64,000 nucleotides of DNA from the NCBI RefSeq assembly GCF_023062595.1, contig NZ_JALLAN010000020.1, forward strand, positions 20,915-84,914. The letters run 5' to 3'. The position numbers and the translations under genes were made by a program. Shown here piece after piece: positions 7,790 through 16,880 of the stretch. This DNA comes from Arthrobacter rhizosphaerae (GTDB lineage Bacteria > Actinomycetota > Actinomycetes > Actinomycetales > Micrococcaceae). The first letter of the stretch is position 1, and each line of letters begins with the position of its first letter. The notes under the pieces were generated by a model. That model searched no databases. It was given only the letters and a program-made list of their open reading frames with translations, and had not been told where the DNA came from.

Positions 7790-8617
7790 TCAGAGCCAGC
7801 CCATGGGGTCAACAACTTCGCCATTGACCATCACTTCGAAGTGGAGGTGGCAGCCAGTGGACGCGCCGGTGGTCCCGCTGAGCGCCACGGTGTCGCCTCG
7901 GCTTACCGTCTGGCCCACGTTGACATTGAATGAGGATAAGTGGTTGTACGTGGTTTCAAGCCCGTTGCCGTGATCGATGACCACACGGTTTCCGCCTCCG
8001 AAGGGATGCCAGCCCGCAAAGGTGACTGTGCCGCTCGCTGCTGCGTGGACGGCGGTACCGCACTGTGCCGCAAAGTCCTGGCCGCGGTGGAATTCACCGT
8101 AGCCACCGGTGATAGGGCTGACGCGGTAACCGAAGGGGGAGGCAGTAATAAGGGAATCCAGCGGAGTTCCCAGGCTTCCGGCGGAAGCCGCCCGGCTAAC
8201 GGTGCCAGCGGACTGTGCGCTCAGGAGTTGCTTGAGTTTGCCGTCAGGATCACCGGTGGTGGAGACGGCAGTACGGCTGAAATCAACCTTCGCGCCCGCA
8301 GCTGCGGAGACTTCAGGCTGGACCGAGGCGGAAAGCACAGCTCCCGTGGAGCCGATTTCGCCGGTGGCTGCCAGAGGGCTTGTGGCCGGAACCGTGACAG
8401 TGAGGATCAATCCTGTGGCTGCCAGGGCGATGCCGGCTTTTTGTCCTACACCACTGGCTCCCGCGAATTCTGTGACCTGACGAAAGGGGCTGCGTCTGCG
8501 GCGAGCGTCCCGGTGCAGGTCCCGGGGACGGCCAGCGGCGGTGACAGCTTCGGATACTCGCGGCTCCAAAGCAGGACCTGTCGCACGGCGACGGCCCCTG
8601 GCGTTCTGGGTGGTCAA
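7790..8617 (-). CDS. Exported M23 family metallopeptidase under a c-di-AMP riboswitch
   Basis: A 275-residue LytM/M23 zinc endopeptidase that cuts peptidoglycan cross-bridges. A basic N-terminus and hydrophobic segment (IALAATGLILTVTVPATSPLAATG, read in two overlapping parts) export it. The C-terminal domain has HRGQDFAAQCG (first zinc His and Asp), then GLETTYNHLS and HLHFEV with the further His residues. I set the start at TTG 8615-8617, preceded by GAGAGGAAG. Longer starts would place the N-terminus inside the riboswitch RNA. The domain ends right at the C-terminus (VVDPMGWL), as is common for the family. Confidence 0.88.
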   Translation of the reverse strand: MTTQNARGRRRATGPALEPRVSEAVTAAGRPRDLHRDARRRRSPFRQVTEFAGASGVGQKAGIALAATGLILTVTVPATSPLAATGEIGSTGAVLSASVQPEVSAAAGAKVDFSRTAVSTTGDPDGKLKQLLSAQSAGTVSRAASAGSLGTPLDSLITASPFGYRVSPITGGYGEFHRGQDFAAQCGTAVHAAASGTVTFAGWHPFGGGNRVVIDHGNGLETTYNHLSSFNVNVGQTVSRGDTVALSGTTGASTGCHLHFEVMVNGEVVDPMGWL

Positions 8618-8635
8618 AGGTCTTCCTCTCTGGAT

Positions 8636-8852
8636 AGCCTGCGAAGTTAGCTGTCGGATTCGGATCAGAGAGTGCAAAGATCCGGTCCGCCATGCAAGCA
8701 TTCCGGCACAAAGGATCCCTGAGAGGGACCTTCGTTGGTGTGCTTGCTGCTGGCGGACTTCACCCCGAGGCTGTTTCTCAACAGCCGGTTGTGGTTCCCC
8801 CGCCTCTGCCAGTAGGTGACTCGTGCACCTGATCTGCTGGCAGAGCTCGGCT
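8636..8852 (-). ncRNA. c-di-AMP riboswitch (ydaO/yuaA type) upstream of the M23 gene
   Basis: The minus strand shows CTCTGCC, GGCAGAGGCGGGGGAACC, GGGGTGAAG, and a 3' core CCGAATCCGACAGCTAAC followed by TTCGCAGGCT. The outer helix pairs AGCC (8849-8852) with GGCT (8636-8639). It is about 217 bases, longer than its sister at 7497-7666 because of a larger internal hairpin (near AAGGTCCC/GGGATCC). The ribosome site and TTG start follow within 20 bases, the same geometry as the first copy. Confidence 0.92.
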
Positions 8853-8891
8853 CCAGATCAGGTAACGCTTTAGTGTCGGCGCTAGTGCTCA

Positions 8892-8897
8892 ACTATA
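8892..8897 (-). promoter_or_regulatory. Candidate -10 box for the M23 riboswitch transcript
   Basis: On the minus strand TATAGT lies about 40 bases upstream of the aptamer in the most AT-rich stretch nearby (8885-8940). No good -35 at standard spacing is obvious; TTACTG at 15 bases is the closest. Confidence 0.35.
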
Positions 8898-8982
8898 GGC
8901 GATTAAATAGTGCAGTAATAATTTCGTTATATTTGGTCTGCCCCCAAAGGCCCGCTGTCCTGCTCAGTGGCTGATGAGGACG

Positions 8983-9678
8983 TCAGCTGACGGTAACAAA
9001 CACGTGAGCCGCAACTTCGGGCGGTAATTCCAGCGCACCTTCGATGTCCGGCACGCGCACTGAGATGTACTCGCCCACGCGCTCTAGTGAAATGGTTGCG
9101 CCGGGCCGGATTCCACCTTCGTCGAGCTGAACAAGTAGTTCCGGCTCCACCTGGATCGGTTCGGCAAGCCTGCTGATCCTGACATTGGAGTTGGCCCGGT
9201 AAGTGGACATTGCCACCAGAAGATTAACGGCCCCGTCGCTGAAGGGCTGCGAGGGTTCCCCACCCAGGGCTGCGAGTCCGGGGATCGGGTTTCCATAGGG
9301 GGATTCCGTTGGATGGTTGAGCATTTCGTAGATCCGGCGCTCAACCCGCTCACTCATTACATGCTCCCAGCGGCATGCCTCATCGTGGACGTATGCCCAG
9401 TCCAGACCGATCACGTCGGCAAGCAGGCGCTCGGCCAGGCGGTGCTTGCGCATAACTTCGGTAGCGCGTTTCCGGCCTATTACGGTTAACTCCAGATGCC
9501 GGTCGCCCGAAACAACCACTAGCCCATCCCGCTCCATGCGCCCAATGGTCTGCGAGACCGTAGGCCCCGAATGACGCAGGCGCTCTGCAATGCGGGCACG
9601 AAGGGCCACAATGTTTTCTTCTTCAAGCTCCAAAATCGTCCGAAGATACATCTCGGTTGTATCGATCAGATCCGTCAT
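8983..9678 (-). CDS. DtxR/IdeR-type iron-dependent repressor
   Basis: A 231-residue metalloregulator. The N-terminus (DTTEMYLRTILELEEE) and winged helix (about 1-70) match IdeR/DtxR. The metal-binding and dimerisation core includes VHDEACRWEHVMSERVE, with the Cys, Glu and His ligands typical of IdeR. A C-terminal SH3-like FeoA domain runs from about 150. I use the ATG at 9676-9678 because the family begins there and a GAGGAG ribosome site precedes it. Its likely targets include the siderophore-interacting protein at 32455, which has an iron box. A manganese-responsive role cannot be excluded. Confidence 0.9.
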   Translation of the reverse strand: MTDLIDTTEMYLRTILELEEENIVALRARIAERLRHSGPTVSQTIGRMERDGLVVVSGDRHLELTVIGRKRATEVMRKHRLAERLLADVIGLDWAYVHDEACRWEHVMSERVERRIYEMLNHPTESPYGNPIPGLAALGGEPSQPFSDGAVNLLVAMSTYRANSNVRISRLAEPIQVEPELLVQLDEGGIRPGATISLERVGEYISVRVPDIEGALELPPEVAAHVFVTVS

Positions 9679-9986
9679 CCAGCTCAGCTCCTCGAGCTCA
9701 GTATCTTGCGTCGTCAGCCGTACCTCGTGCCAGACCGTGCCGGCGGTCCCAGGGCCCCCGCAACGCAACCCGGCCCGGGTGCTGTACGTCAGGCCAGCTT
9801 AACGTATTTTGAACTACTCCGGATAATCTCTGCCAAGCAATGGGCGACTCCGTTGGTCATGACCGGAGTGTGACGGTCAAATTCCGTCAATGGGCTCCGT
9901 CAGGCAGAATAAACGGGAGTCTTTGTTGCAGCAACCGTTACCTGCCGGGCCATCTCCTACGTCCAAAGTCGAAAATTGGAGCCATT
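9679..9986. promoter_or_regulatory. Divergent promoter region of the DtxR gene and serC
   Basis: About 308 bases between divergent starts, with no gene. It includes an AT-richer core near 9796-9815 that probably holds one or both promoters. I found no iron-box match here, so self-regulation of the DtxR gene is not supported by sequence. Confidence 0.5.
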
Positions 9987-11117
9987 GTGAGCGACACCAG
10001 CATCACTATCCCCGCCAACCTCCTACCCAAGGACGGACGGTTCGGTGCGGGCCCGTCCAAGGTCCGCCCGGAGCAGATGGATGCACTGGCCGCGGCTTCG
10101 GCAACCCTGCTGGGAACCTCCCACCGCCAGGCACCTGTAAAGAACCTCGTTGGATCCGTCCGTCAAGGCCTGAGTGAGTTCTTCCAGGCCCCGGAGGGTT
10201 ACGAAGTCATCCTGGGCGTAGGCGGTTCCACAGCATTCTGGGATGTCGCGGCATTCGGGTTGGTGGAACGGAAAGCCCAGCACCTGTCCTTTGGCGAGTT
10301 CGGTTCGAAATTTGCCGCGGCCACCAACAAGGCGCCCTTCCTTGAGCCCTCCTCCATCATCAAGGCTGAGCCCGGCACCCGGCCCGCCCCTGCTGCTGAG
10401 GCCGGCGTTGATGTGTATGCATGGCCCCAGAATGAAACCTCCACTGGTGTTGCCGCCCCCGTCAGGCGTGTCCTCGGGGCTGATGAAGGTTCCCTCGTCC
10501 TGGTGGACGCAACTTCCGCTGCGGGCGGGCTCGACGTGGATGTGGCCGAGACCGACGTCTACTACTTCGCGCCGCAGAAGAACTTTGCCTCCGATGGCGG
10601 CCTGTGGCTCGGGCTGTTCTCGCCGGCTGCCTTGGAGCGGTCAGCTCGTATTAAGGCGAGCGGCAGGTGGATCCCCGATTTCCTCGACCTCCAGACGGCA
10701 ATCGACAACTCCCTGCTCAATCAGACTTACAACACCCCTGCGCTGGCCACGCTGGTGACTTTGGACGCCCAGGTGCAGTGGCTCAACGCCAACGGAGGCT
10801 TGGACTTCGCTGCAAAACGGACAGCAGACTCTGCTGGCCGGATTTATGACTGGGCTGAAGCTTCCGAGTACGCCACACCCTACGTCGTCAATCCTGAGGA
10901 CCGCTCCAACGTCATAGCCACCATCGACTTCGATGACTCCATCGACGCTTCCGCAATTGCCAAGGTGCTCCGCGGCAACGGGATCGTTGATACCGAGCCT
11001 TACCGCAAGCTGGGACGCAACCAGCTGAGGATCGCCACGTTCGTGGCCATCGAACCTGATGACATCACCGCTTTGCTGGCAAGCATCGATTACGTCGTTG
11101 CTGAACTGAAGAAGTAG
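9987..11117 (+). CDS. serC: Phosphoserine aminotransferase
   Basis: SerC converts 3-phosphohydroxypyruvate and glutamate to phosphoserine in serine synthesis, using PLP. The 376-residue product has FGAGPSKVRPEQ near the start, GVGGSTAFWDVAAFG (cofactor-binding loop) near 73-87, and the Schiff-base Lys in YYFAPQKNFASDGG near 195. I start at GTG 9987-9989 because GGAG lies 6 bases ahead. Upstream codons read through the promoter region. In Mycobacterium tuberculosis serC is also next to a DUF3027 gene (rv0884c/rv0883c), which fits the convergent DUF3027 neighbour here. Confidence 0.93.
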   Translation: MSDTSITIPANLLPKDGRFGAGPSKVRPEQMDALAAASATLLGTSHRQAPVKNLVGSVRQGLSEFFQAPEGYEVILGVGGSTAFWDVAAFGLVERKAQHLSFGEFGSKFAAATNKAPFLEPSSIIKAEPGTRPAPAAEAGVDVYAWPQNETSTGVAAPVRRVLGADEGSLVLVDATSAAGGLDVDVAETDVYYFAPQKNFASDGGLWLGLFSPAALERSARIKASGRWIPDFLDLQTAIDNSLLNQTYNTPALATLVTLDAQVQWLNANGGLDFAAKRTADSAGRIYDWAEASEYATPYVVNPEDRSNVIATIDFDDSIDASAIAKVLRGNGIVDTEPYRKLGRNQLRIATFVAIEPDDITALLASIDYVVAELKK

Positions 11118-11161
11118 CAGTCTGAAAGTCCTGTAGCCATACATCAAGGCCAGCGTCCGCG

Positions 11162-11192
11162 GGCGCCGCCCGGGTTTACGCCTGGCGGCGCC
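11162..11192. terminator. Bidirectional stem-loop between serC and the DUF3027 gene
   Basis: GGCGCCGCC (11162-11170) pairs with GGCGGCGCC (11184-11192), a 9-bp GC stem with a 13-base loop. It lies between convergent genes and probably ends both transcripts. Confidence 0.65.
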
Positions 11193-11206
11193 GTCGCCGT
11201 CTTTGG

Positions 11207-11833
11207 CTAAACGGTTTCCTCGTCGGAAGGGGCGGCCTCGTCAGATGGCTCGGTCTTATCAGATGGCTCGGCGGCCTCATCAGAGGGCCCTGCCTCGTCC
11301 AAGGCTTCAGGGGATTCTGCTGAGCGCCCAGTCTCTGGATCAGCAACTTCCGGCACGACGTCAGCCACTGCTGCAGCGATCAGACCCTCCGCCGCAGCGT
11401 CAATCCCGGCGTCCCCATCTCCAGGATGGTTTTCGTTGTCGGGCTCATCGTCTTGGCGGGCATCTTCCGGGCGTACCCGCTCCGCCCAAGGAACCCACTC
11501 GGGGGCAAGAATTGAATCTTCTGACGGAAGCAGTCCAAGTTCGTTGACGGTTATGGTTTTGGACCGGGAGTTCCTTGTCAGAACGGCGTACCATTGCCAC
11601 CCTTGGTAGCCTGCCAGCTTCGATTCGAAAAGGTGGGTGACAACACGGTCCCCTTCCGTCCGGGCAGCCATATGCCTGCCGATCTGGGAGGCCGGTGCGA
11701 TCCCCTCTACTGCTGTCCGGGCAACATCCACGGCCGCAGCCAGAAGGGCATCGGGTTTTCCGGTACGCCAGACCGGCACGCCTGTACGTCTTTTCGCAGG
11801 CTTTGATTCAGTCTGATCGGATTCCGAAGTCAT
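11207..11833 (-). CDS. DUF3027 family protein
   Basis: A 208-residue cytoplasmic protein of unknown function. The conserved part is residues 20-125: WRTGKPDALLAAAVDVARTA, VVTHLFESKLAGYQGWQWYAV and ILAPEWVPWAERVRPED. The C-terminal 80 residues are acidic low-complexity sequence built on repeated PSDEA units. It ends 8 bases before the cold-shock gene region boundary and is transcribed right after that gene (11842-12225), so they are probably an operon. The serC/DUF3027 pairing is conserved across actinobacteria, so it may serve a housekeeping role. Confidence 0.82.
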   Translation of the reverse strand: MTSESDQTESKPAKRRTGVPVWRTGKPDALLAAAVDVARTAVEGIAPASQIGRHMAARTEGDRVVTHLFESKLAGYQGWQWYAVLTRNSRSKTITVNELGLLPSEDSILAPEWVPWAERVRPEDARQDDEPDNENHPGDGDAGIDAAAEGLIAAAVADVVPEVADPETGRSAESPEALDEAGPSDEAAEPSDKTEPSDEAAPSDEETV

Positions 11834-11841
11834 TGGGAGGC

Positions 11842-12225
11842 CTAGGCGTCCAGCTCGTCGGCAACCTTACGCAGGGCAGCCGCAATGGCCTTGCCCTTGT
11901 TACCCTCCGGATACTTCCCGGCGGAGAGCGTTCCCGACAGGTTGTCCAGAACCGTTACCAGATCCTGGACCATAGGCGCCAGGTCCTTGGCGTTGGCGCG
12001 CTTCGCCTTGGCGATGGAAGGCGTCTTGTCCAGGACACGCAAACCCAAGGCCTGGGCGCCCTTCCGGCCGTCGGCCACGCCGAACTCAACACGGGTTCCA
12101 GCCTTAAGTTCCGTGATGCCCTCAGGCAGCGAAGATTTGGGCAGGAACACCTCTTGGCCATCTTCCCCTGCAAGGAAACCGAAACCTTTGTCCTTGTCGT
12201 ACCACTTGACCTTGCCGGTGGGCAT
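11842..12225 (-). CDS. Cold-shock domain protein with C-terminal extension (CspB-like)
   Basis: A 127-residue protein. Residues 1-66 are a cold-shock domain with RNP-1 KGFGFL and the RNP-2-like EVFLPKS. The remaining 60 residues (LAPMVQDLVTVLDNL onward) are a helical extension seen in actinobacterial CspB-type proteins such as M. tuberculosis Rv0871. The domain binds single-stranded RNA or DNA. The ATG follows AGAAGG at good distance. Its partner gene downstream is DUF3027. Confidence 0.9.
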   Translation of the reverse strand: MPTGKVKWYDKDKGFGFLAGEDGQEVFLPKSSLPEGITELKAGTRVEFGVADGRKGAQALGLRVLDKTPSIAKAKRANAKDLAPMVQDLVTVLDNLSGTLSAGKYPEGNKGKAIAAALRKVADELDA

Positions 12226-12398
12226 GCAATCAACCTTCTTCGTTCTTCTGCGACTGGGAAACAGGCCTCCGCCTCCGCGTAGTTGGCGGGTTTGGGCATG
12301 ACGCCTGATCCATATTGGTCTGTTACGTCAACATTATCCTGCCGGGCCCGTGTTTCCTGCTTTCAGCCCTCGGGCGCCTGGCTGTTAGCGTTGCGTTC

Positions 12399-12629
12399 AT
12401 GATTCCCTCCCGCTTCCAGCGGCCCTTCCAGATAATCGCCGCTGCCGTGGCCATTCTGTCCCTCATTGCTGTGGGCGCCGTTATGGCCCTGGCTTTTACA
12501 GGCATAGTTGCCCCCGTCTGGATTACTTCGGCGGCGCTGTACGGCCTGCCCCTCGCGTTCCTCTTGATGTTGGCCCTGATTGCAGACGGAGTGGTCCGCC
12601 GGCGGGCAGGAAAGTCCCCCGGGCGGTAA
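12399..12629 (+). CDS. Small two-helix membrane protein
   Basis: A 76-residue protein with two predicted transmembrane segments (about 9-35 and 42-63) and a basic C-terminus (RRRAGKSPGR). I do not recognise the family. I chose ATG 12399-12401 because it gives MIPSRFQRPFQ, a plausible positive-inside start. An upstream ATG at 12315 would add 28 residues with no better ribosome site. It lies 10 bases before the helicase-associated gene on the same strand and may be co-transcribed with it. Confidence 0.6.
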   Translation: MIPSRFQRPFQIIAAAVAILSLIAVGAVMALAFTGIVAPVWITSAALYGLPLAFLLMLALIADGVVRRRAGKSPGR

Positions 12630-12639
12630 CGTTGGACTG

Positions 12640-15147
12640 ATGTCCCTTATTCGCGCGCTCAGCAAGGAATTGGAGGCGCGCAGCGATGAATCGTTGCGGG
12701 CTCTCTTCTCCGCGCGACCGGACCTTATCTCCCCTGGCGTACCGGATTTTGCGGCTTTGGCGGCGCGAGCCAGCGGCAGGGTCAGTGTCCAGCGTGCCTT
12801 GGAGCGGCTGAACCGCCCCCAGATGCAGGTGCTGGAGGCACTGCACCTGTGCACCAACACTGACACCGGCCACAGCGCCTCCGCTCCGGTCCTGAAAAAA
12901 GTGATTGCAGGTTCCACCGTCTCGGTGATTGAACAGCTGCTGCACTCGCTTCAGGAGCTGGCACTGGTGCAACGCGCCGAACCTCCCCACGGCACCCCAT
13001 CTGCGGGCACCAGACATCGCTTCTATCTCCCCGTTGGGAGCCTCAGGGACGTCGTCGGAATCTATCCGGCAGGGCTGGGTCGCAGCTACACCGAACTGGT
13101 CCGCCTGCAACCGGCCTTTTCCCAACGCGTCGTCCAGATCGTGTCAGAGCTCCGGGCAGCAGGCGCAGAGATCCATCCGGCCACCACCCCCATGGATGCA
13201 GCGCTGGCCCTGCAGCATTGGACCTCGTCGCCCGAGGCGCTGCAGGAGATCCTTGCCGCTGCACCAGGCCGGACCACAGCGCTGCTGGCACGGTTTGGAA
13301 ACTGGGCCATGGGAGCTGTTCCCCAGGCACAACGCCGGACATCACTGGCAAACGAAAGTCACGACGTCGGGCCTGTCGACTGGCTCTTGGCCCGGGGCTT
13401 GCTCGTCCCCCTGGACGCTGCCCACGTGGAACTCCCCCACAGCGTGGGCATGTCGCTCCGCGGAGGGGCAATTATCGAGCACTTCACCCTGACGCCACCG
13501 GTCCCGAAACTCGGGTTCACCACGTCGGCATTGCGCAGGAACGCCGCCCTTGGTGCGATCGCCGAGACCCTTCGTCTGACCGGCGAGTTGCTCTTCGTCA
13601 TCCGCGGTCAACCCCTGGTGACCCTGCGCAGTGGCGGCGTTGGGGTTCGCGAGATGAGGCGCCTTGCGGAGGCGCTGAGGATTGAACTGCATCAAGCCAA
13701 CCTCCTCGTTGAGCTATGTGCCCTCGCCGGGCTCTTACGGCTCGACGTCGACAGTTCCTCGTGGGTTCAACCCCCGCAGCTGGAGTGGCTCGCCCTTCCC
13801 CGCCAGGAGCAGTGGCTGTGGCTCGTTAATGCCTGGCTGGCCAGTGAACGGGCTCCTTCGCTCGTGGGTCAACCCATGTCAGCTCAAGGAGCCGCGACAA
13901 ACCGCGGAGCGGCGGGCAACGTCATCAACGCGCTGTCGGCGGAAGCCCAGCGCCCCGACGCCCCGATCGTGCGGAAGCGAATCCTGGAGATACTGCATGA
14001 GTTGACCATCGAGGCTGCTGCGCCTGACGGAAAGGCCCCGGTACTCGATGCTGATGCCGTCCTGGAGCGCGCCGAATGGGCCCAGCCCCGAATGGCCCGG
14101 CGCTTCGGCTCCCTGATCCGGGGCGTCCTGGCCGAGGCTGAGATGTTGGGCCTGATCGGATCCGGGGCACTCAGTCAACTTGGTTCTGCGATGGCCTCAG
14201 GCCAGGCTGACGATGCTCTCGGCATCCTGGGAGAGCACCTGCCAGCAGCCCTGAACCATGTGCTCTTGCAAGCGGACCTTACGGCCGTCGCGCCTGGCTA
14301 TCTTGCGCCGGAACTCAGCGAAAAGCTCCTCCTGATGGCAGACGCCGAGGGTCAGGGACCGGCAACCATCTACCGGTTCTCCGTTCCTTCAATCCGCCGG
14401 GCCCTCGACGCCGGCATGGACGCACGCCTGATCATGGAATTCCTGCACAGTCATTCGGCCACGGCGGTCCCCCAGCCGCTGCAGTATCTGGTGGAAGATA
14501 CCGCCGCCAGGCACGGGAAGCTGCGTGTTGGCGCGGCGGCCAGTTACATCCAGGCCGATGATGAAGACACTCTCCTGGAGCTGCTCAACAACTCCAACGC
14601 GTCCGGCCTGGGTCTGGTCCGGCTCGCCCCGACAGTCCTCGTTTCGTCCGCCACTCCCCGGGAGACCGCCCAGGTTCTGCGGGGCTTGGGTCTCTCCCCG
14701 GCGCTGGAAGACCAAGAGACCGCAACCGTCCGGCTGCGGCGCACCACAGCGGTGGGCGGCAGCGGCATACCTGTATATACGGCGCCGCGGACAGCACCAC
14801 CGGAATCGGACGTAAACGCCCAGCTCGCGGTTCTCCGGCAGGACCGCAGTGAAAACGGCGGCCGGCAGTCAACCGTCTCAGGGGACTCGCGGACGAAAGG
14901 CCTTCCAGAGGGGCGCAATAACAGTGAAGAAGTCACGCAACTCGGGCTGGAGACGCTCCAGAAGGCGATCCGGCTCAAGCAACGGGTCACGATGAACATC
15001 GTGGACAACCTCGGGAATGCGAACAGGGAAACGGTTGTTCCGGTAGCTGTATCCGGCGGCAGGGTCCGCGTGTTCGACCCCCACAAAGAAATCGAGCGGG
15101 TTCTCTCCATCCACCGCATTATCGACGTTGAACCAGCAGAGGAATAG
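12640..15147 (+). CDS. Helicase-associated protein, partner of XPB
   Basis: An 835-residue protein always, as far as I recall, found beside bacterial XPB in actinobacteria (compare M. tuberculosis rv0862c next to rv0861c). It has no Walker motifs. It reads as a string of winged-helix-like and helical modules (for example residues 40-140 and 310-400). The last 65 residues (LQKAIRLKQRVTMNIVD, then VVPVAVSGGRVRVFDPHK) resemble a WYL-type ligand or nucleic-acid-binding fold. ATG 12640-12642 is preceded by a weak TTGGA. The XPB gene begins 5 bases after its stop, so the two products are probably made together. Confidence 0.8.
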   Translation: MSLIRALSKELEARSDESLRALFSARPDLISPGVPDFAALAARASGRVSVQRALERLNRPQMQVLEALHLCTNTDTGHSASAPVLKKVIAGSTVSVIEQLLHSLQELALVQRAEPPHGTPSAGTRHRFYLPVGSLRDVVGIYPAGLGRSYTELVRLQPAFSQRVVQIVSELRAAGAEIHPATTPMDAALALQHWTSSPEALQEILAAAPGRTTALLARFGNWAMGAVPQAQRRTSLANESHDVGPVDWLLARGLLVPLDAAHVELPHSVGMSLRGGAIIEHFTLTPPVPKLGFTTSALRRNAALGAIAETLRLTGELLFVIRGQPLVTLRSGGVGVREMRRLAEALRIELHQANLLVELCALAGLLRLDVDSSSWVQPPQLEWLALPRQEQWLWLVNAWLASERAPSLVGQPMSAQGAATNRGAAGNVINALSAEAQRPDAPIVRKRILEILHELTIEAAAPDGKAPVLDADAVLERAEWAQPRMARRFGSLIRGVLAEAEMLGLIGSGALSQLGSAMASGQADDALGILGEHLPAALNHVLLQADLTAVAPGYLAPELSEKLLLMADAEGQGPATIYRFSVPSIRRALDAGMDARLIMEFLHSHSATAVPQPLQYLVEDTAARHGKLRVGAAASYIQADDEDTLLELLNNSNASGLGLVRLAPTVLVSSATPRETAQVLRGLGLSPALEDQETATVRLRRTTAVGGSGIPVYTAPRTAPPESDVNAQLAVLRQDRSENGGRQSTVSGDSRTKGLPEGRNNSEEVTQLGLETLQKAIRLKQRVTMNIVDNLGNANRETVVPVAVSGGRVRVFDPHKEIERVLSIHRIIDVEPAEE

Positions 15148-15152
15148 CACCA

Positions 15153-16808
15153 GTGTCTGACGGCCCGTTAATCGTCCAGAGCGATAAAACCATCCTCCTG
15201 GAGGTGGACCACGAACTTGCCACGGAGGCCCGGCACGCTATTGCGGCGTTTGCCGAGTTGGAGCGGGCTCCCGAACACGTCCACAGTTACCGCCTCACCC
15301 CTCTGGGACTGTGGAATGCCCGCGCCGCGGGACTCGACGCCGAACAGGTCCTCCATACGCTGCTGAAGTATTCACGGTTCCCCGTTCCGCACTCTCTGCT
15401 GGTGGACGTCGAGGAAACGATGTCCAGGTACGGCCGGCTGCGCCTGGAGAAGGATCCGCAACACGGGTTGGTCATGCGGACCGATGACTACCCGGTTCTC
15501 GAGGAGGTCTCGCGGGCGAAGAAGATCCAGCCGTTGCTCGGGCCCCGGATTGACGGCGAGACGGTGGTTGTCCATTCGTCCGCCCGGGGGCAGCTAAAGC
15601 AACTGCTGCTCAAAATCGGCTGGCCCGCCGAAGATCTCGCCGGCTATGTTGACGGCACCCCTCATCCCATCCTGCTCAACGAGACGGGGTGGAAGCTCAG
15701 GCCTTACCAGCAGTTGGCGACCGAAAACTTCTGGGCCGGCGGCAGCGGCGTCGTCGTACTTCCCTGCGGGGCGGGAAAAACAATCGTGGGCGCAGCGGCA
15801 ATGGCCACCAGTTCCACCACCACCCTCATTTTGGTGACCAACACCGTAGCGGCCCGGCAATGGAAGGACGAACTGCTTAAGCGGACGTCACTGACCGAGG
15901 AGGAGATCGGCGAGTATTCGGGGGCCGTCAAGGAGGTACGGCCGGTCACCATCGCCACTTACCAGGTCCTGACGACGAAGCGAGGTGGCCTGTACCCACA
16001 CCTGGAACTCGTAGATGGAAATGATTGGGGCCTCATCATTTATGACGAAGTCCACTTGCTGCCCGCTCCGATTTTCCGGATGACAGCTGATCTCCAGGCA
16101 AGGCGCCGCCTGGGCCTCACCGCCACCCTGGTCCGCGAAGACGGCCGTGAAGGCGAGGTCTTCAGCCTGATTGGTCCCAAGCGCTATGACGCGCCTTGGA
16201 AAGACATCGAGGCCCAAGGCTATATTGCTCCCGCGGATTGCGTCGAAGTCCGGATTGATCTTCCTCGCGATGAGCGCGTTGCCTATGCCATGGCCGACGA
16301 CGCCGACAAGTACCGCCTGTGCGCGACCTCAGAAACGAAAACCCAACTGGTGGAGGATCTAGTGGCCCTGCACCAGGGCGAGCAGCTGCTGGTGATCGGA
16401 CAGTACATCGATCAGCTCGACGACATCGCGCAGAGGCTCCAGGCACCTGTGATCAAGGGTGAGACGCCTGTGCGGGTGCGGCAGAAGCTGTTTGACGCCT
16501 TCAGGTCCGGGGAGCTCACAACCCTGGTGGTTTCCAAAGTGGCGAACTTCTCCATAGACCTGCCAGAAGCCTCTGTGGCAATTCAGGTTTCAGGTTCCTT
16601 CGGCTCCAGGCAGGAGGAAGCCCAGCGTCTTGGCCGGCTCCTCCGGCCGAAACAGGACGGTCGCTCGGCACGTTTCTACTCCCTGGTTGCCCGGGACACA
16701 CTGGACCAGGATTTCGCCGCCCGTAGGCAGCGTTTCCTGGCCGAACAGGGTTATGCCTACAGGATCATGGACGCTAAGGATGTCGGCAGGAACCCCCAAG
16801 AAGCCTGA
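15153..16808 (+). CDS. XPB/ERCC3-type DNA helicase
   Basis: A 551-residue superfamily 2 helicase that unwinds DNA 3' to 5' in repair. The N-terminal XPB damage-recognition-like part (1-170) precedes the motor. Visible motifs are Q-region LRPYQQLA, Walker A LPCGAGKT, DEVH box YDEVHLL, motif III GLTATLVRED with the RED element known from XPB, and motif VI QRLGRLLRPK. GTG 15153-15155 is the start. No excision-repair nuclease (Bax1/NurA-like) lies next to it; instead its partner is the 835-residue gene just upstream. Confidence 0.92.
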   Translation: MSDGPLIVQSDKTILLEVDHELATEARHAIAAFAELERAPEHVHSYRLTPLGLWNARAAGLDAEQVLHTLLKYSRFPVPHSLLVDVEETMSRYGRLRLEKDPQHGLVMRTDDYPVLEEVSRAKKIQPLLGPRIDGETVVVHSSARGQLKQLLLKIGWPAEDLAGYVDGTPHPILLNETGWKLRPYQQLATENFWAGGSGVVVLPCGAGKTIVGAAAMATSSTTTLILVTNTVAARQWKDELLKRTSLTEEEIGEYSGAVKEVRPVTIATYQVLTTKRGGLYPHLELVDGNDWGLIIYDEVHLLPAPIFRMTADLQARRRLGLTATLVREDGREGEVFSLIGPKRYDAPWKDIEAQGYIAPADCVEVRIDLPRDERVAYAMADDADKYRLCATSETKTQLVEDLVALHQGEQLLVIGQYIDQLDDIAQRLQAPVIKGETPVRVRQKLFDAFRSGELTTLVVSKVANFSIDLPEASVAIQVSGSFGSRQEEAQRLGRLLRPKQDGRSARFYSLVARDTLDQDFAARRQRFLAEQGYAYRIMDAKDVGRNPQEA

Positions 16809-16880
16809 TGGTCCGAGGCCTCGGCGTGACCATGAAACATACTGCTGTTATCCAGAAAACTCCCAGACACTGGGAGCATT

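Noticed and set aside
7940..8650. 236-codon plus-strand frame over the M23 gene and riboswitch
   Set aside because: It crosses the conserved riboswitch core and the zinc-site motifs on the other strand, so it cannot be the coding strand.
8618..8701. Extension of the M23 peptidase N-terminus to 8701
   Set aside because: The codons fall inside the c-di-AMP aptamer and lack a ribosome site; TTG at 8617 has one.
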